NCBI GenBank assembly: GCA_007117235.1 | Contig: SKGY01000206.1 | Coordinates: 1 to 5,409 of the forward strand | DNA length: 5,409 nucleotides | Direction of reading: 5' to 3' | Source: Balneolaceae bacterium | GTDB taxonomy: Bacteria > Bacteroidota > Rhodothermia > Balneolales > Balneolaceae | In this document: positions 1 through 5,409 of the stretch, piece after piece | How positions within the stretch are numbered: position 1 is the first letter of the stretch | How the letters are laid out: the number at the start of each line of letters is the position of its first letter | Position numbers and translations under genes: made by a program | The notes under the pieces: generated by a model | Database searches by the model: none | Seen by the model: only the letters and a program-made list of their open reading frames with translations | What the model was told of the DNA's origin: nothing

Positions 1-1113
1 GAGAAGATGCTGAGCCATGCCGTAATTCATGCCGCAGCAGCTGATGTGCCTGTAAATCCGGTAACAAGGGTTGATTATAATATTGCTAAAGGAATTGCTC
101 GTGCAGTAAATGAGATGAGAATCAGTAACATTATCATTGGCTGGAACGGACAAACATCAACACGAAGAGCTGTATTTGGAAGCATTCTGGATCAGTTGCT
201 TGATGATGTTGATGAGATGGTAATGGTGAGTAAAATTGAGAAACCTGTCAATACTTTTGACAGGATTGTAATAGCCGTTCCGCCATTTGCTGCATTGGAA
301 TCAGGGTTTTCTGACACTATGCATTCGCTCAAATTACTTGCAGAGCAAATTGGAGGAGAATTGGTTGTTGTGGCCACTCACGATCGGGAAGAGTATGTGA
401 AAAAACGAATCGAAAAGATTAAACCCGAACTAGATTTTGAATGTAAGCCGATCTCATTATGGTCTGAACTACCTAAATGGCTTGATGAGAACCGGGCAGA
501 AAATGATCTGTTTATCCTGGTGAGTGCAAGAGAGGGATCTCTTTCATGGAGGCCGGGGTTAGATCGGCTTCCAAGGGTTATTTCTCAGAAGTATCCCGAA
601 ATGAGTTTTATTACTGTTTATCCATCAGAAGCTGATACCGGCGGTAAGACAAATATCATTGGTATGAAAGGGGTTGATATGATAGAACCTAAACGTGTTA
701 CTCTCGACCTTAAACAGGATGCGATAGATAAAATTTTGGAACAGATTATCAAGGGGGATGCCGCTTTTAAGGATATTGATTTGAGTAGAATAACACGACG
801 CCTTCTTGAGAACTCCACTGATTATACTCCGGAAGTGATGCCGGGAGTGTTGCTGTTTGAAGCCCACACAACCAAGGTAGACGAGCAATTGTTGTTTATC
901 GGTGTGAGCAAAAAAGATCTGAATGTTGAACAAACTGCAAATCCGGTAAATGTGATTCTGATTCTGTTGAGTCCAAAAGCTGTTAAAGCTGAAGAGCATC
1001 TAAAAGGGCTCAATACAATTGTGAAATTGATTCGCCCGGGTAAAGGTGTTGAAGAGTTAAAAAATGCCAAGACAGAGCAGGAAGTTGTAAAAATTCTCGT
1101 GGCTCAAAAGTAA
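1..1113 (+). CDS. Cation:proton antiporter, C-terminal regulatory tail (5' partial)
   Basis: The frame is open at base 1 (Glu-Lys before the first Met at base 7), so that Met is internal and the start lies upstream. What remains is cytoplasmic, with no membrane segment. Counting from the Met at base 7, residues 1-80 are the end of a universal-stress-protein-like domain (IIIGWNG at 42-48, FGSILD at 57-62). Residues 85-207 are a second, divergent USP-like domain starting RIVIAVPP. Residues about 230-366 resemble a PTS EIIA type 2 (PtsN-like) domain (PGVLLFEAHT at 279-288). This order matches the tail of Bacteroidota-type CPA2 Na+/H+ or K+/H+ antiporters, which carry an exchanger domain of roughly 400 residues in front. 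The tail probably gates exchange in response to nucleotides or a partner protein; that is inferred. The usual EIIA phospho-His position appears to be Glu285. The next gene starts 115 bp downstream and has its own promoter, so the two are probably separate units. The family call is firm; the transported ion is unknown. Confidence 0.85.
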   Translation, partial: EKMLSHAVIHAAAADVPVNPVTRVDYNIAKGIARAVNEMRISNIIIGWNGQTSTRRAVFGSILDQLLDDVDEMVMVSKIEKPVNTFDRIVIAVPPFAALESGFSDTMHSLKLLAEQIGGELVVVATHDREEYVKKRIEKIKPELDFECKPISLWSELPKWLDENRAENDLFILVSAREGSLSWRPGLDRLPRVISQKYPEMSFITVYPSEADTGGKTNIIGMKGVDMIEPKRVTLDLKQDAIDKILEQIIKGDAAFKDIDLSRITRRLLENSTDYTPEVMPGVLLFEAHTTKVDEQLLFIGVSKKDLNVEQTANPVNVILILLSPKAVKAEEHLKGLNTIVKLIRPGKGVEELKNAKTEQEVVKILVAQK

Positions 1114-1177
1114 ATCCAAAATGTGTGCTCTGGATTCTTGGATCTAATCTTTAATGTTGGATCATATTGCATATTTA

Positions 1178-1222
1178 ATGACATAGCTATTGGTTGAAAG
1201 TAATATGTTTTTATGTTAATAT
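1178..1222 (+). promoter_or_regulatory. Two overlapping sigma70-like promoters for vapBC
   Basis: Promoter A is ATGACA (1178-1183), a 17-bp spacer and TAATAT (1201-1206). Promoter B is TTGAAA (1194-1199), a 17-bp spacer and TAATAT (1217-1222). Both have ideal spacing and lie 16 bp apart. Initiation from B would fall at about base 1229, on the vapB start codon, which would give a leaderless mRNA. A would give a leader of about 16 nt with no Shine-Dalgarno site. Bacteroidota main sigma factors often prefer a TAnnTTTG -7 box, and TATGTTTT at 1204-1211 is a 7/8 match to it without a well placed -33 box. Which promoter is used is therefore uncertain. Confidence 0.45.
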
Positions 1223-1231
1223 GCTTTTATG
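1201..1231 (+). repeat. 15-bp direct repeat over the vapB start, candidate operator
   Basis: TAATATGTTTTTATG (1201-1215) is repeated as TAATATGCTTTTATG (1217-1231). There is one mismatch and a 1-bp gap, a period of 16 bp. Each copy contains a TAATAT hexamer, and the second copy ends with the vapB ATG. RHH antitoxins commonly autorepress by binding repeated sites over their own promoter, so this is a plausible VapB or VapBC operator. The repeat is seen directly; the operator role is inferred. Confidence 0.5.
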
Positions 1232-1492
1232 CGTACAACAATAGATCTACCGGATACACTGATGAAAAAGGCCAAAAAAAAGGCAATCGAAGAGGGTATT
1301 ACCCTTAAAGAGCTTTTTACCCGCACTCTCGAGAAAGAGCTGTCAGGAAGTGTATCTGGCCAGGATGTGCCCTGGAAACAGCTTCAGGGAAAAGGATCAG
1401 CAGATTCACTTCAGCCTGAAGATTCCGGTTTTGAGGGTTATTCAGGGCCTGACTGGAATCATGCAGTGCAAGTAAACGAACCCAAAGATTAA
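1229..1492 (+). CDS. vapB: VapB-type RHH antitoxin
   Basis: This 87-residue protein is the likely antitoxin to the VapC nuclease encoded next to it. Residues 2-8 (RTTIDLP) form the DNA-binding beta strand, and residues about 9-22 and 25-38 form the two helices of a ribbon-helix-helix fold; the sequence is typical of VapB antitoxins (MRTTIDLPDTLMKKA). Residues about 40-87 are a polar, Gly/Ser/Asp-rich tail with a Trp-containing end (GPDWNHAV), expected to wrap the toxin and be disordered when free. The start at 1229 is fixed by the family N-terminus; the in-frame ATG at 1205 is followed at once by a stop at 1217. No Shine-Dalgarno site precedes it. The stop shares its last base with the vapC start, so the two are co-transcribed and probably coupled in translation. 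VapB is expected to repress its own promoter, probably through the repeat at 1201-1231. Confidence is high for the family; the pairing rests on context. Confidence 0.88.
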   Translation: MRTTIDLPDTLMKKAKKKAIEEGITLKELFTRTLEKELSGSVSGQDVPWKQLQGKGSADSLQPEDSGFEGYSGPDWNHAVQVNEPKD

Positions 1493-1890
1493 TGGTGCTT
1501 CTGGATACCCACATCTGGATATGGTGGTTGCTGGGTGATGGTAGTTTAAGTTCCGCTGAGCGGAAAGCATTAAACAGACTTGCTTCAAAAGAGAGCCTTG
1601 CCATTTCATGGGTGTCTGTATGGGAGACGGAGATGCTGGAGAGAAAGGGAAGAGTGAGCTTATTGCCCGGTTTTCAACCCTGGATTGAACAGGCTACAAA
1701 TCCTGAATTTATAACAGTATTACCCGCTGATATTGCTGTTGTCCTGGCTCAGCGAACCCTGCCTGAAACGTTTCATGGTGATCCCGCTGATCGGCTGATT
1801 ACAGCAACTTCTCTACTTTCAGGTTATCCTCTGGCAACGCATGACCAAAGAATCAAGAAATCGGACGTTTGTGAAATTTGGGGCGCCTGA
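1492..1890 (+). CDS. vapC: VapC-type PIN-domain toxin ribonuclease
   Basis: This 132-residue protein is a complete PIN-domain endoribonuclease of the usual VapC length. Such toxins cleave RNA (tRNA or rRNA in studied cases) with Mg2+ or Mn2+, and are held inactive by their antitoxin. The acidic active-site residues are in place: Asp5 in LLDTHIWIW, Glu45 in SVWETEM, Asp97 and Asp100 in HGDPADRLI, and Asp118 in THDQRI. No catalytic residue is lost, so the toxin looks active. The start codon overlaps the vapB stop (TAATG) and has no separate ribosome binding site, which points to termination-reinitiation and keeps toxin output tied to antitoxin. The stop lies only 6 bp from the hisS stop on the other strand, with no strong terminator between. 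The RNA target cannot be read from sequence. Confidence 0.92.
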   Translation: MVLLDTHIWIWWLLGDGSLSSAERKALNRLASKESLAISWVSVWETEMLERKGRVSLLPGFQPWIEQATNPEFITVLPADIAVVLAQRTLPETFHGDPADRLITATSLLSGYPLATHDQRIKKSDVCEIWGA

Positions 1891-1896
1891 AGAAAA

Positions 1897-3156
1897 TCAG
1901 TTTTCCATTCTTTTCAAAATCTCCTCGAACGAAAGAGAACTCTCCTCACTCACTTTCATATTCCTGAAAGTGTATTTCCCTTCATTCAGCTCATTTTCAC
2001 CCACGATGATGGCAAATTGAGCATTCTCCCGGTTCGCATCTTTCATCTGAGCTTTCATGGAACGGCCCATATAGTCCATGGTGGTAGAAATACCTCTTTC
2101 CCGCAGTTTTGGTAGTTGTGAAAGTCCCCATTTTCGGGCTGCATCACCAAGGGTTACAATATAAACATCCACTTTCTTCTCTGTGCCAAGCTCAATTCCG
2201 AGCTCTTCACAGGCAATCAAAAGTCGCTCCATACCCGCCGCAAACCCTACAGCCGGCGTGGGTTGTCCGCCGATCTCTTCCACAAGGAGGTCGTAGCGTC
2301 CACCACCGGCCAACGCATCCTGTGCGCCGAGGTCAGGGCTGATCAGTTCAAAGGCTGTCTGTGTATAATAATCCATACCACGAACCAGGTATGGATCTTC
2401 TTCGAAATCAATATTCAGATCAGTTAGATACTCTTTCACTTTGGCATAATGCGCCAGCGAATCTTCATTCAGATAATCGGTGATTACCGGTGAATTTTTG
2501 ATGAATGGCTGATCTTCCTCCTCTTTTGAGTCCAGAATCCGAAGTGGATTCTTATCATATCTCTTTTTGGAGAGATCACTTAGTTTCTCAAAATTTGGCT
2601 TCAGATATGCTTTTAATGCTTCTTTATACTTATCACGACTTTCAGGATCACCGATGGAGTTCAGCTTAAGCGTAGTATTTGTGATCCCAATCTTATTGTA
2701 AATGTGAATCATAAAAGCGATCACCTCAACATCAGCAACGGCATCATTGCTGCCCAATACTTCCAGCCCGAACTGGTGAAACTGTCGCTGACGACCTTTC
2801 TGTGGACGCTCTGCCCGGAACATAGGGCCGATATAATAAAGCTTTTGAGAACCGCCACGCTGATCCAGGTGATTCTCCACGTAAGATCGAACAACCGGTG
2901 CAGTCAGTTCAGGGCGCAGTACATAATTGTCCTCACCGCGGCTGAAAGAAAAAATCTCTTTTGATACGATGTCTGTAAGCTGACCAAGTCCACGCACAAT
3001 CAGTTCAGTCTGCTCCATAATCGGAGTTCGGATCTCCTCGAAATTAAATTTATGAGCCTCCTCACGAATCAATTTTTCAAGAAACTGCCATTTTCGAACA
3101 TCATCGGGTAGAATGTCCACCATACCAAGGTGGGTTGTGTATTTAGCCTGAGCCAT
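1897..3156 (-). CDS. hisS: Histidyl-tRNA synthetase
   Basis: This 419-residue class II aminoacyl-tRNA synthetase charges tRNA-His with histidine using ATP, in the cytoplasm as a homodimer. All landmarks are present. Motif 1 is near residues 41-65 (EIRTPIMEQTELIVRG), and RPELTAPVVR at 81-90 carries Glu83, which binds the amino group of histidine. Motif 2 spans about 107-132 (YYIGPMFRAERPQKGRQRQF onward, then HQFGLE). The HisRS-specific blocks HisA (LVRGMDYYT, 257-265, with catalytic Arg259) and HisB (LAGGGRYD, 282-289) follow. Motif 3 is AVGFAAGMERL (302-312), and the alpha/beta anticodon-binding domain runs from about 328 to the end. Length is normal and no frame break is seen, so it should be functional. 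The start at 3156 gives the expected short lead into GMVDILP. It is transcribed towards vapC and divergently from the ligase-CBS gene across a 380-bp spacer. Confidence 0.97.
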   Translation of the reverse strand: MAQAKYTTHLGMVDILPDDVRKWQFLEKLIREEAHKFNFEEIRTPIMEQTELIVRGLGQLTDIVSKEIFSFSRGEDNYVLRPELTAPVVRSYVENHLDQRGGSQKLYYIGPMFRAERPQKGRQRQFHQFGLEVLGSNDAVADVEVIAFMIHIYNKIGITNTTLKLNSIGDPESRDKYKEALKAYLKPNFEKLSDLSKKRYDKNPLRILDSKEEEDQPFIKNSPVITDYLNEDSLAHYAKVKEYLTDLNIDFEEDPYLVRGMDYYTQTAFELISPDLGAQDALAGGGRYDLLVEEIGGQPTPAVGFAAGMERLLIACEELGIELGTEKKVDVYIVTLGDAARKWGLSQLPKLRERGISTTMDYMGRSMKAQMKDANRENAQFAIIVGENELNEGKYTFRNMKVSEESSLSFEEILKRMEN

Positions 3157-3160
3157 CTAT

Positions 3161-3200
3161 TCAGTTATCAGTGTGTCAGATTACAGTTTGTCAGTGAGGG
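3161..3200. repeat. Degenerate 15-bp tandem repeats in the hisS leader
   Basis: TCAGTTATCAGTGTG (3161-3175) is followed by TCAGATTACAGTTTG (3176-3190), matching at 11 of 15 positions, and then by a partial third unit TCAGTGAGGG. The core (T/A)CAG recurs every 7 or 8 bp. The array begins 4 bp upstream of the hisS start codon and fills its likely 5' leader. No tRNA-like or T-box element is visible. Confidence 0.5.
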
Positions 3201-3202
3201 CG

Positions 3203-3210
3203 TAAAGATA
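3203..3210 (-). promoter_or_regulatory. Possible hisS -7 box (Bacteroidota type)
   Basis: On the minus strand TATCTTTA matches the Bacteroidota -7 consensus TAnnTTTG at 7 of 8 positions. It sits about 47 bp upstream of the hisS start codon. No convincing -33 box lies at the right distance, so the call is weak. Confidence 0.25.
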
Positions 3211-3289
3211 CACGGGTTTTGGGAGAAATAGAATGATAGTCTTTGGGTGTTAGTCTTGAGTCGTGAGACCTGAGTACGAAGGGCAACTC

Positions 3290-3312
3290 AAAAAGTCCCC
3301 TCTTGAGAGGGG
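3290..3312 (-). terminator. Terminator-like hairpin facing hisS
   Basis: Read on the minus strand, CCCCTC (3312-3307), a TCAA loop and GAGGGG (3302-3297) are followed by AC and TTTTT (3294-3290). That is a 6-bp GC-rich hairpin with a U tract, the form of a Rho-independent terminator. It would stop minus-strand transcription arriving from the right before hisS. It forms the left arm of the inverted-repeat element. Confidence 0.4.
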
Positions 3313-3400
3313 ATTTAGGGGTGTGTTATACGGTTTTCCCTTGAGTTGGGAACACCCCCCTTGCTCTTGCTAACAGGCTGCGCCTTTAGCACTCACTTTT

Positions 3401-3423
3401 CCCCTCTCAAGAGGGGACTTTTT
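3401..3423 (+). terminator. Terminator-like hairpin facing the ligase-CBS gene
   Basis: This is the mirror image of the left arm: CCCCTC (3401-3406), TCAA loop, GAGGGG (3411-3416), AC, then TTTTT (3419-3423) on the plus strand. It would stop plus-strand transcription from the left, including any vapBC readthrough that crosses hisS in antisense, before the ligase gene. No plus-strand gene ends just before it, so its role as a terminator is inferred from shape only. Confidence 0.4.
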
Positions 3424-3457
3424 GGTGATCTACTCATATTTACTGAGACTCAAGACT

Positions 3458-3536
3458 CACTTCTAACTAAAAACAACTTGCTTTCTGCCTCAATTATTCA
3501 ATTATTAAAACTTTACTAATTCAAACAGGTTTCTGT
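3458..3536 (+). other. Leader of the ligase-CBS gene, promoter not identified
   Basis: This AT-rich stretch must hold the promoter of the downstream gene if the hairpin at 3401-3423 terminates. It contains a tandem CAATTATT (3491-3498 and 3499-3506) and a TTG at 3478-3480, but no TAnnTTTG or good sigma70 pair. A short ACAG/CTGT hairpin (3525-3536) touches the start codon, and AGG at 3527-3529 is the only, weak, Shine-Dalgarno candidate. Confidence 0.35.
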
Positions 3537-5409
3537 ATGGGTGATGAACGTGTAAAACTTCCCGAGTCGAAGGAGCAATCGCAGCAGTTTTTGAAATATC
3601 TGCTTCGGGATGTGCGTGCTATGGATAAAATGCTCAAGGATGGATGGTTTGAAACCGATAACATTCGAATTGGTTCAGAACAGGAAATTTGTCTTACAGA
3701 TAAACAATCCAGACCCTTTCCGATTTCTATGGAGGTTTTAGAAAGGCTTGGAAATAATAGTTTTACGACCGAGCTTGCAAAATTCAACCTGGAATCTAAT
3801 CAGGATCCTCTTCCATTTAGTGGTAAATGCTTATCCAAACTTGAGGGGCAAATACTCCAACAAATCGAGATGGTGCGTGAAACGATTCGGGAATTGAATG
3901 GAGATATCGCACTTGTTGGGGTGCTGCCAACCATTCGTAAATCTGATCTGGATATAAAGAACCTGACGCCACTACCCAGATATCGGGCGTTGTGTGATGC
4001 AATTAATAAGCTCCGTGGCGAAGAGTATGATTTGAGAATTCAGGGCACGGATGAACTGCTTATGAAATTCGATACCCCGCTTCTTGAAGCGTGTAATACC
4101 GGTTTTCAGGTTCATCTTCAGGTTAATTCGGATGAGTTCGTTAATAAATATAACATTGCACAGGCAATCACAGGACCGGTATTGGCAGGAGCTGTGAATT
4201 CACCACTGCTCTTCGGGAAAAGGTTGTGGAGCGAAACTCGGATAGCCCTGTTTCATCAATCCGTTGATACCAGGAAAGTTGGTGATCACCTTCGGGATTC
4301 GAGCCCCCGCGTTACGTTTGGCAACAGTTGGTTAAAGGAGAGTATTCTCGAAATCTATCGCGAAGATATCGCCAGATACAGGGTTATTCTTAGCACTGAT
4401 ATTGACGAAGACGTTGAGGAGTTGATGGATGATGGGAAAATTCCTGAACTCCGTGCACTGCAGATTCATAATGGCACTGTTTATAGATGGAATCGCCCGG
4501 TTTATGGTATAAGCAATGGCAAACCACATCTGAGAATTGAAAACAGAGTGTTTCCGTCAGGTCCAACGGTAATTGATGAGGTAGCAAATGCTGCGTTTTG
4601 GCTGGGACTTCTGAACGGATTAGGAGACCATTACAACGATATCTCAAAAGTGATGGATTTTGAAGATGCTAAGACAAACTTCTTTGCAGCTTCAAAACTT
4701 GGGCTTGATACCAAATTCAGGTGGGCCAATGATAAACGATATTCAGCCGTTGATCTGATTTGTAATGAGTTACTGCCAATTGCGAAGGAGGGGCTGGAAA
4801 AAGTAAGTGTTGACAGCGGTGATATTTCAAGCTATTTGGATGTGATTGAGGAACGTGTTGAATCAGGAAAAACGGGTAGCTTTTGGATGGTGAAATCTTA
4901 TAATAAACTTTCTAAAGAGGTTACTCGTGAGCAGGCTCTTACAGCAATCACAAACGCAATGGTGAAAAATCAGAAGAAGGGAGAGCCGGTTCATAAATGG
5001 GGGCTTGCAAAAGCTGACGATCTGGAGACCTGGGAACCATCATCTCTGCTTGTTGAAGAGTTTATGACAACAGACCTTTTCACTGTTCAAAAAGATGATA
5101 TTTTAGAATTGGTGGCAAATTTAATTGAATGGCGCCGTATCCGTTATGTTCCGGTAGAGGATGACAGCAAGCACCTGGTCGGACTGGTAACGATGAGAAT
5201 GGTGTTTCGAGAATACAATGACGTTGTAAATCAAAAGACAGAAGGGTGTACATCCGTCGATGAGATCATGATAAAAAATCCAATCACTATTCATCCGGAG
5301 GCATCTATACTTGAAGCGATCGAAATTATGGATGAGCAGCAAATCGGCTGTCTTCCCGTTGTGAAAAATAACCGACTGGTTGGAATTATTACCGAGCAGA
5401 ATTACATGA
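3537..5409 (+). CDS. GCS2-family glutamate-cysteine-ligase-like enzyme fused to a CBS pair (3' partial)
   Basis: The frame is open for 624 codons to the window edge; the second CBS domain is almost complete, so only a short end is missing. Residues about 20-490 form a GCS2-type carboxylate-amine ligase domain, a family that uses ATP to join the gamma-carboxyl of glutamate to an amine. Signature blocks are RIGSEQE (44-50, metal-binding type Glu48 and Glu50), ELAKFNLESNQ (79-89), TGFQVHLQV (188-196), NSPLLFGKRLWSETRIALF (221-239), HNGTVYRWNRPVYG (311-324) and LRIENRVFPSGPT (332-344, Arg333, Glu335, Arg337). Residues about 504-560 and 574-624 are two CBS domains, which usually bind adenine nucleotides and regulate the attached enzyme. 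There is no signal peptide or membrane helix, so it is cytoplasmic. ATG 3537 is the only Met start after the in-frame stop at 3468. The ligase fold is clear. The substrate is not: cysteine is only one possibility, so no gshA symbol is given. Confidence 0.88.
   Translation, partial: MGDERVKLPESKEQSQQFLKYLLRDVRAMDKMLKDGWFETDNIRIGSEQEICLTDKQSRPFPISMEVLERLGNNSFTTELAKFNLESNQDPLPFSGKCLSKLEGQILQQIEMVRETIRELNGDIALVGVLPTIRKSDLDIKNLTPLPRYRALCDAINKLRGEEYDLRIQGTDELLMKFDTPLLEACNTGFQVHLQVNSDEFVNKYNIAQAITGPVLAGAVNSPLLFGKRLWSETRIALFHQSVDTRKVGDHLRDSSPRVTFGNSWLKESILEIYREDIARYRVILSTDIDEDVEELMDDGKIPELRALQIHNGTVYRWNRPVYGISNGKPHLRIENRVFPSGPTVIDEVANAAFWLGLLNGLGDHYNDISKVMDFEDAKTNFFAASKLGLDTKFRWANDKRYSAVDLICNELLPIAKEGLEKVSVDSGDISSYLDVIEERVESGKTGSFWMVKSYNKLSKEVTREQALTAITNAMVKNQKKGEPVHKWGLAKADDLETWEPSSLLVEEFMTTDLFTVQKDDILELVANLIEWRRIRYVPVEDDSKHLVGLVTMRMVFREYNDVVNQKTEGCTSVDEIMIKNPITIHPEASILEAIEIMDEQQIGCLPVVKNNRLVGIITEQNYM

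Larger units (their letters stand above)
3252..3457. repeat. Nested inverted-repeat element, MITE/REP-like
   Basis: The core has perfect 25-bp inverted arms at 3289-3313 and 3400-3424 around an 86-nt centre. A second pair of perfect 11-bp arms flanks it (AGTCTTGAGTC at 3252-3262, GACTCAAGACT at 3447-3457). The centre adds two smaller hairpins: GGGGTGT (3318-3324) with ACACCCC (3352-3358), and GCTAACAGGC with GCCTTTAGC (3369-3390, one bulged C, 3-nt loop). Each 25-bp arm is itself palindromic (CCCCTCTTGAGAGGGG and its partner). There is no ORF and no clear target-site duplication. As a small non-coding structured element between genes it fits a MITE- or REP-like repeat spread in the genome, and I recall similar C-rich palindromes between genes in Bacteroidota. 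Copy number cannot be judged from one window. Confidence 0.6.

Noticed and set aside
7..9. First ATG of the window as the start of an independent 368-residue protein
   Set aside because: The frame is open to base 1, and the protein begins in the middle of a USP-like domain, so the gene continues upstream.
625..999. Minus-strand ORF of 124 codons inside the antiporter tail
   Set aside because: It lies opposite well-supported coding sequence and its translation has no recognisable domain.
1113..1136. AATCCA/TGGATT inverted repeat after the antiporter stop as a terminator
   Set aside because: The stem is only 6 bp, is A/T-rich, has a 12-nt loop and is not followed by a T run.
2109..2342. Plus-strand ORF of 77 codons inside hisS
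   Set aside because: It is antisense to the conserved HisA/HisB and motif 3 region of hisS and shows no recognisable protein features.
2704..2964. Plus-strand ORF of 86 codons inside hisS
   Set aside because: It is antisense to conserved motif 2 coding sequence, with low-quality composition and no recognisable domain.
3289..3424. The two C-rich arms as a CRISPR array
   Set aside because: There are only two copies, in inverted orientation, with a structured 86-nt centre instead of regular direct repeats and spacers.
4390..4647. Minus-strand ORFs opposite the ligase domain
   Set aside because: The plus strand here encodes the conserved HNGTVYRWNRP and LRIENR blocks; the minus frames are shadows.
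5407..5409. TGA at the very end of the window as the stop of the ligase-CBS gene
   Set aside because: It is out of frame: the last full codon is ATG at 5406-5408, so the gene continues past the edge.

Overview
This window looks like a piece of chromosome from a marine-type member of the Bacteroidota / Balneolota-Rhodothermota group. That is an inference from three things: the antiporter tail (tandem universal-stress-like domains plus an EIIA-like domain), the GCS2 ligase fused to CBS domains, and the lack of strong Shine-Dalgarno sites together with a moderate G+C content. The sequence alone does not fix the genus.

Layout from left to right. (1) Bases 1-1113 (+) are the 3' part of a cation:proton antiporter gene whose membrane domain lies upstream of the window; only its cytoplasmic regulatory tail is visible. 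(2) A 115-bp AT-rich gap carries two overlapping sigma70-like promoters built on a 15-bp direct repeat. (3) Bases 1229-1890 (+) are a type II toxin-antitoxin pair of the VapBC kind, with stop and start codons overlapping by one base. (4) Bases 1897-3156 (-) are hisS, histidyl-tRNA synthetase, which meets vapC tail to tail with only 6 bp between the stop codons. (5) A 380-bp divergent spacer (3157-3536) holds degenerate short repeats and a large nested inverted repeat. The 25-bp arms of that repeat are perfect, and each arm is itself an outward-facing terminator-like hairpin. It resembles a MITE- or REP-type element. (6) Bases 3537-5409 (+) are a GCS2-type glutamate-cysteine-ligase-like enzyme fused to a C-terminal CBS pair; the gene runs off the right edge with its last residues missing.

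The genes do not form a single pathway. hisS is a core housekeeping gene, the antiporter tail belongs to ion and pH homeostasis, and vapBC is a small accessory module between them. The least characterised parts are the ligase-CBS fusion, whose substrate cannot be told from sequence and whose CBS domains lack the usual ribose-binding Asp, the palindromic element between the divergent genes, and the repeat-built, possibly leaderless vapBC promoter.
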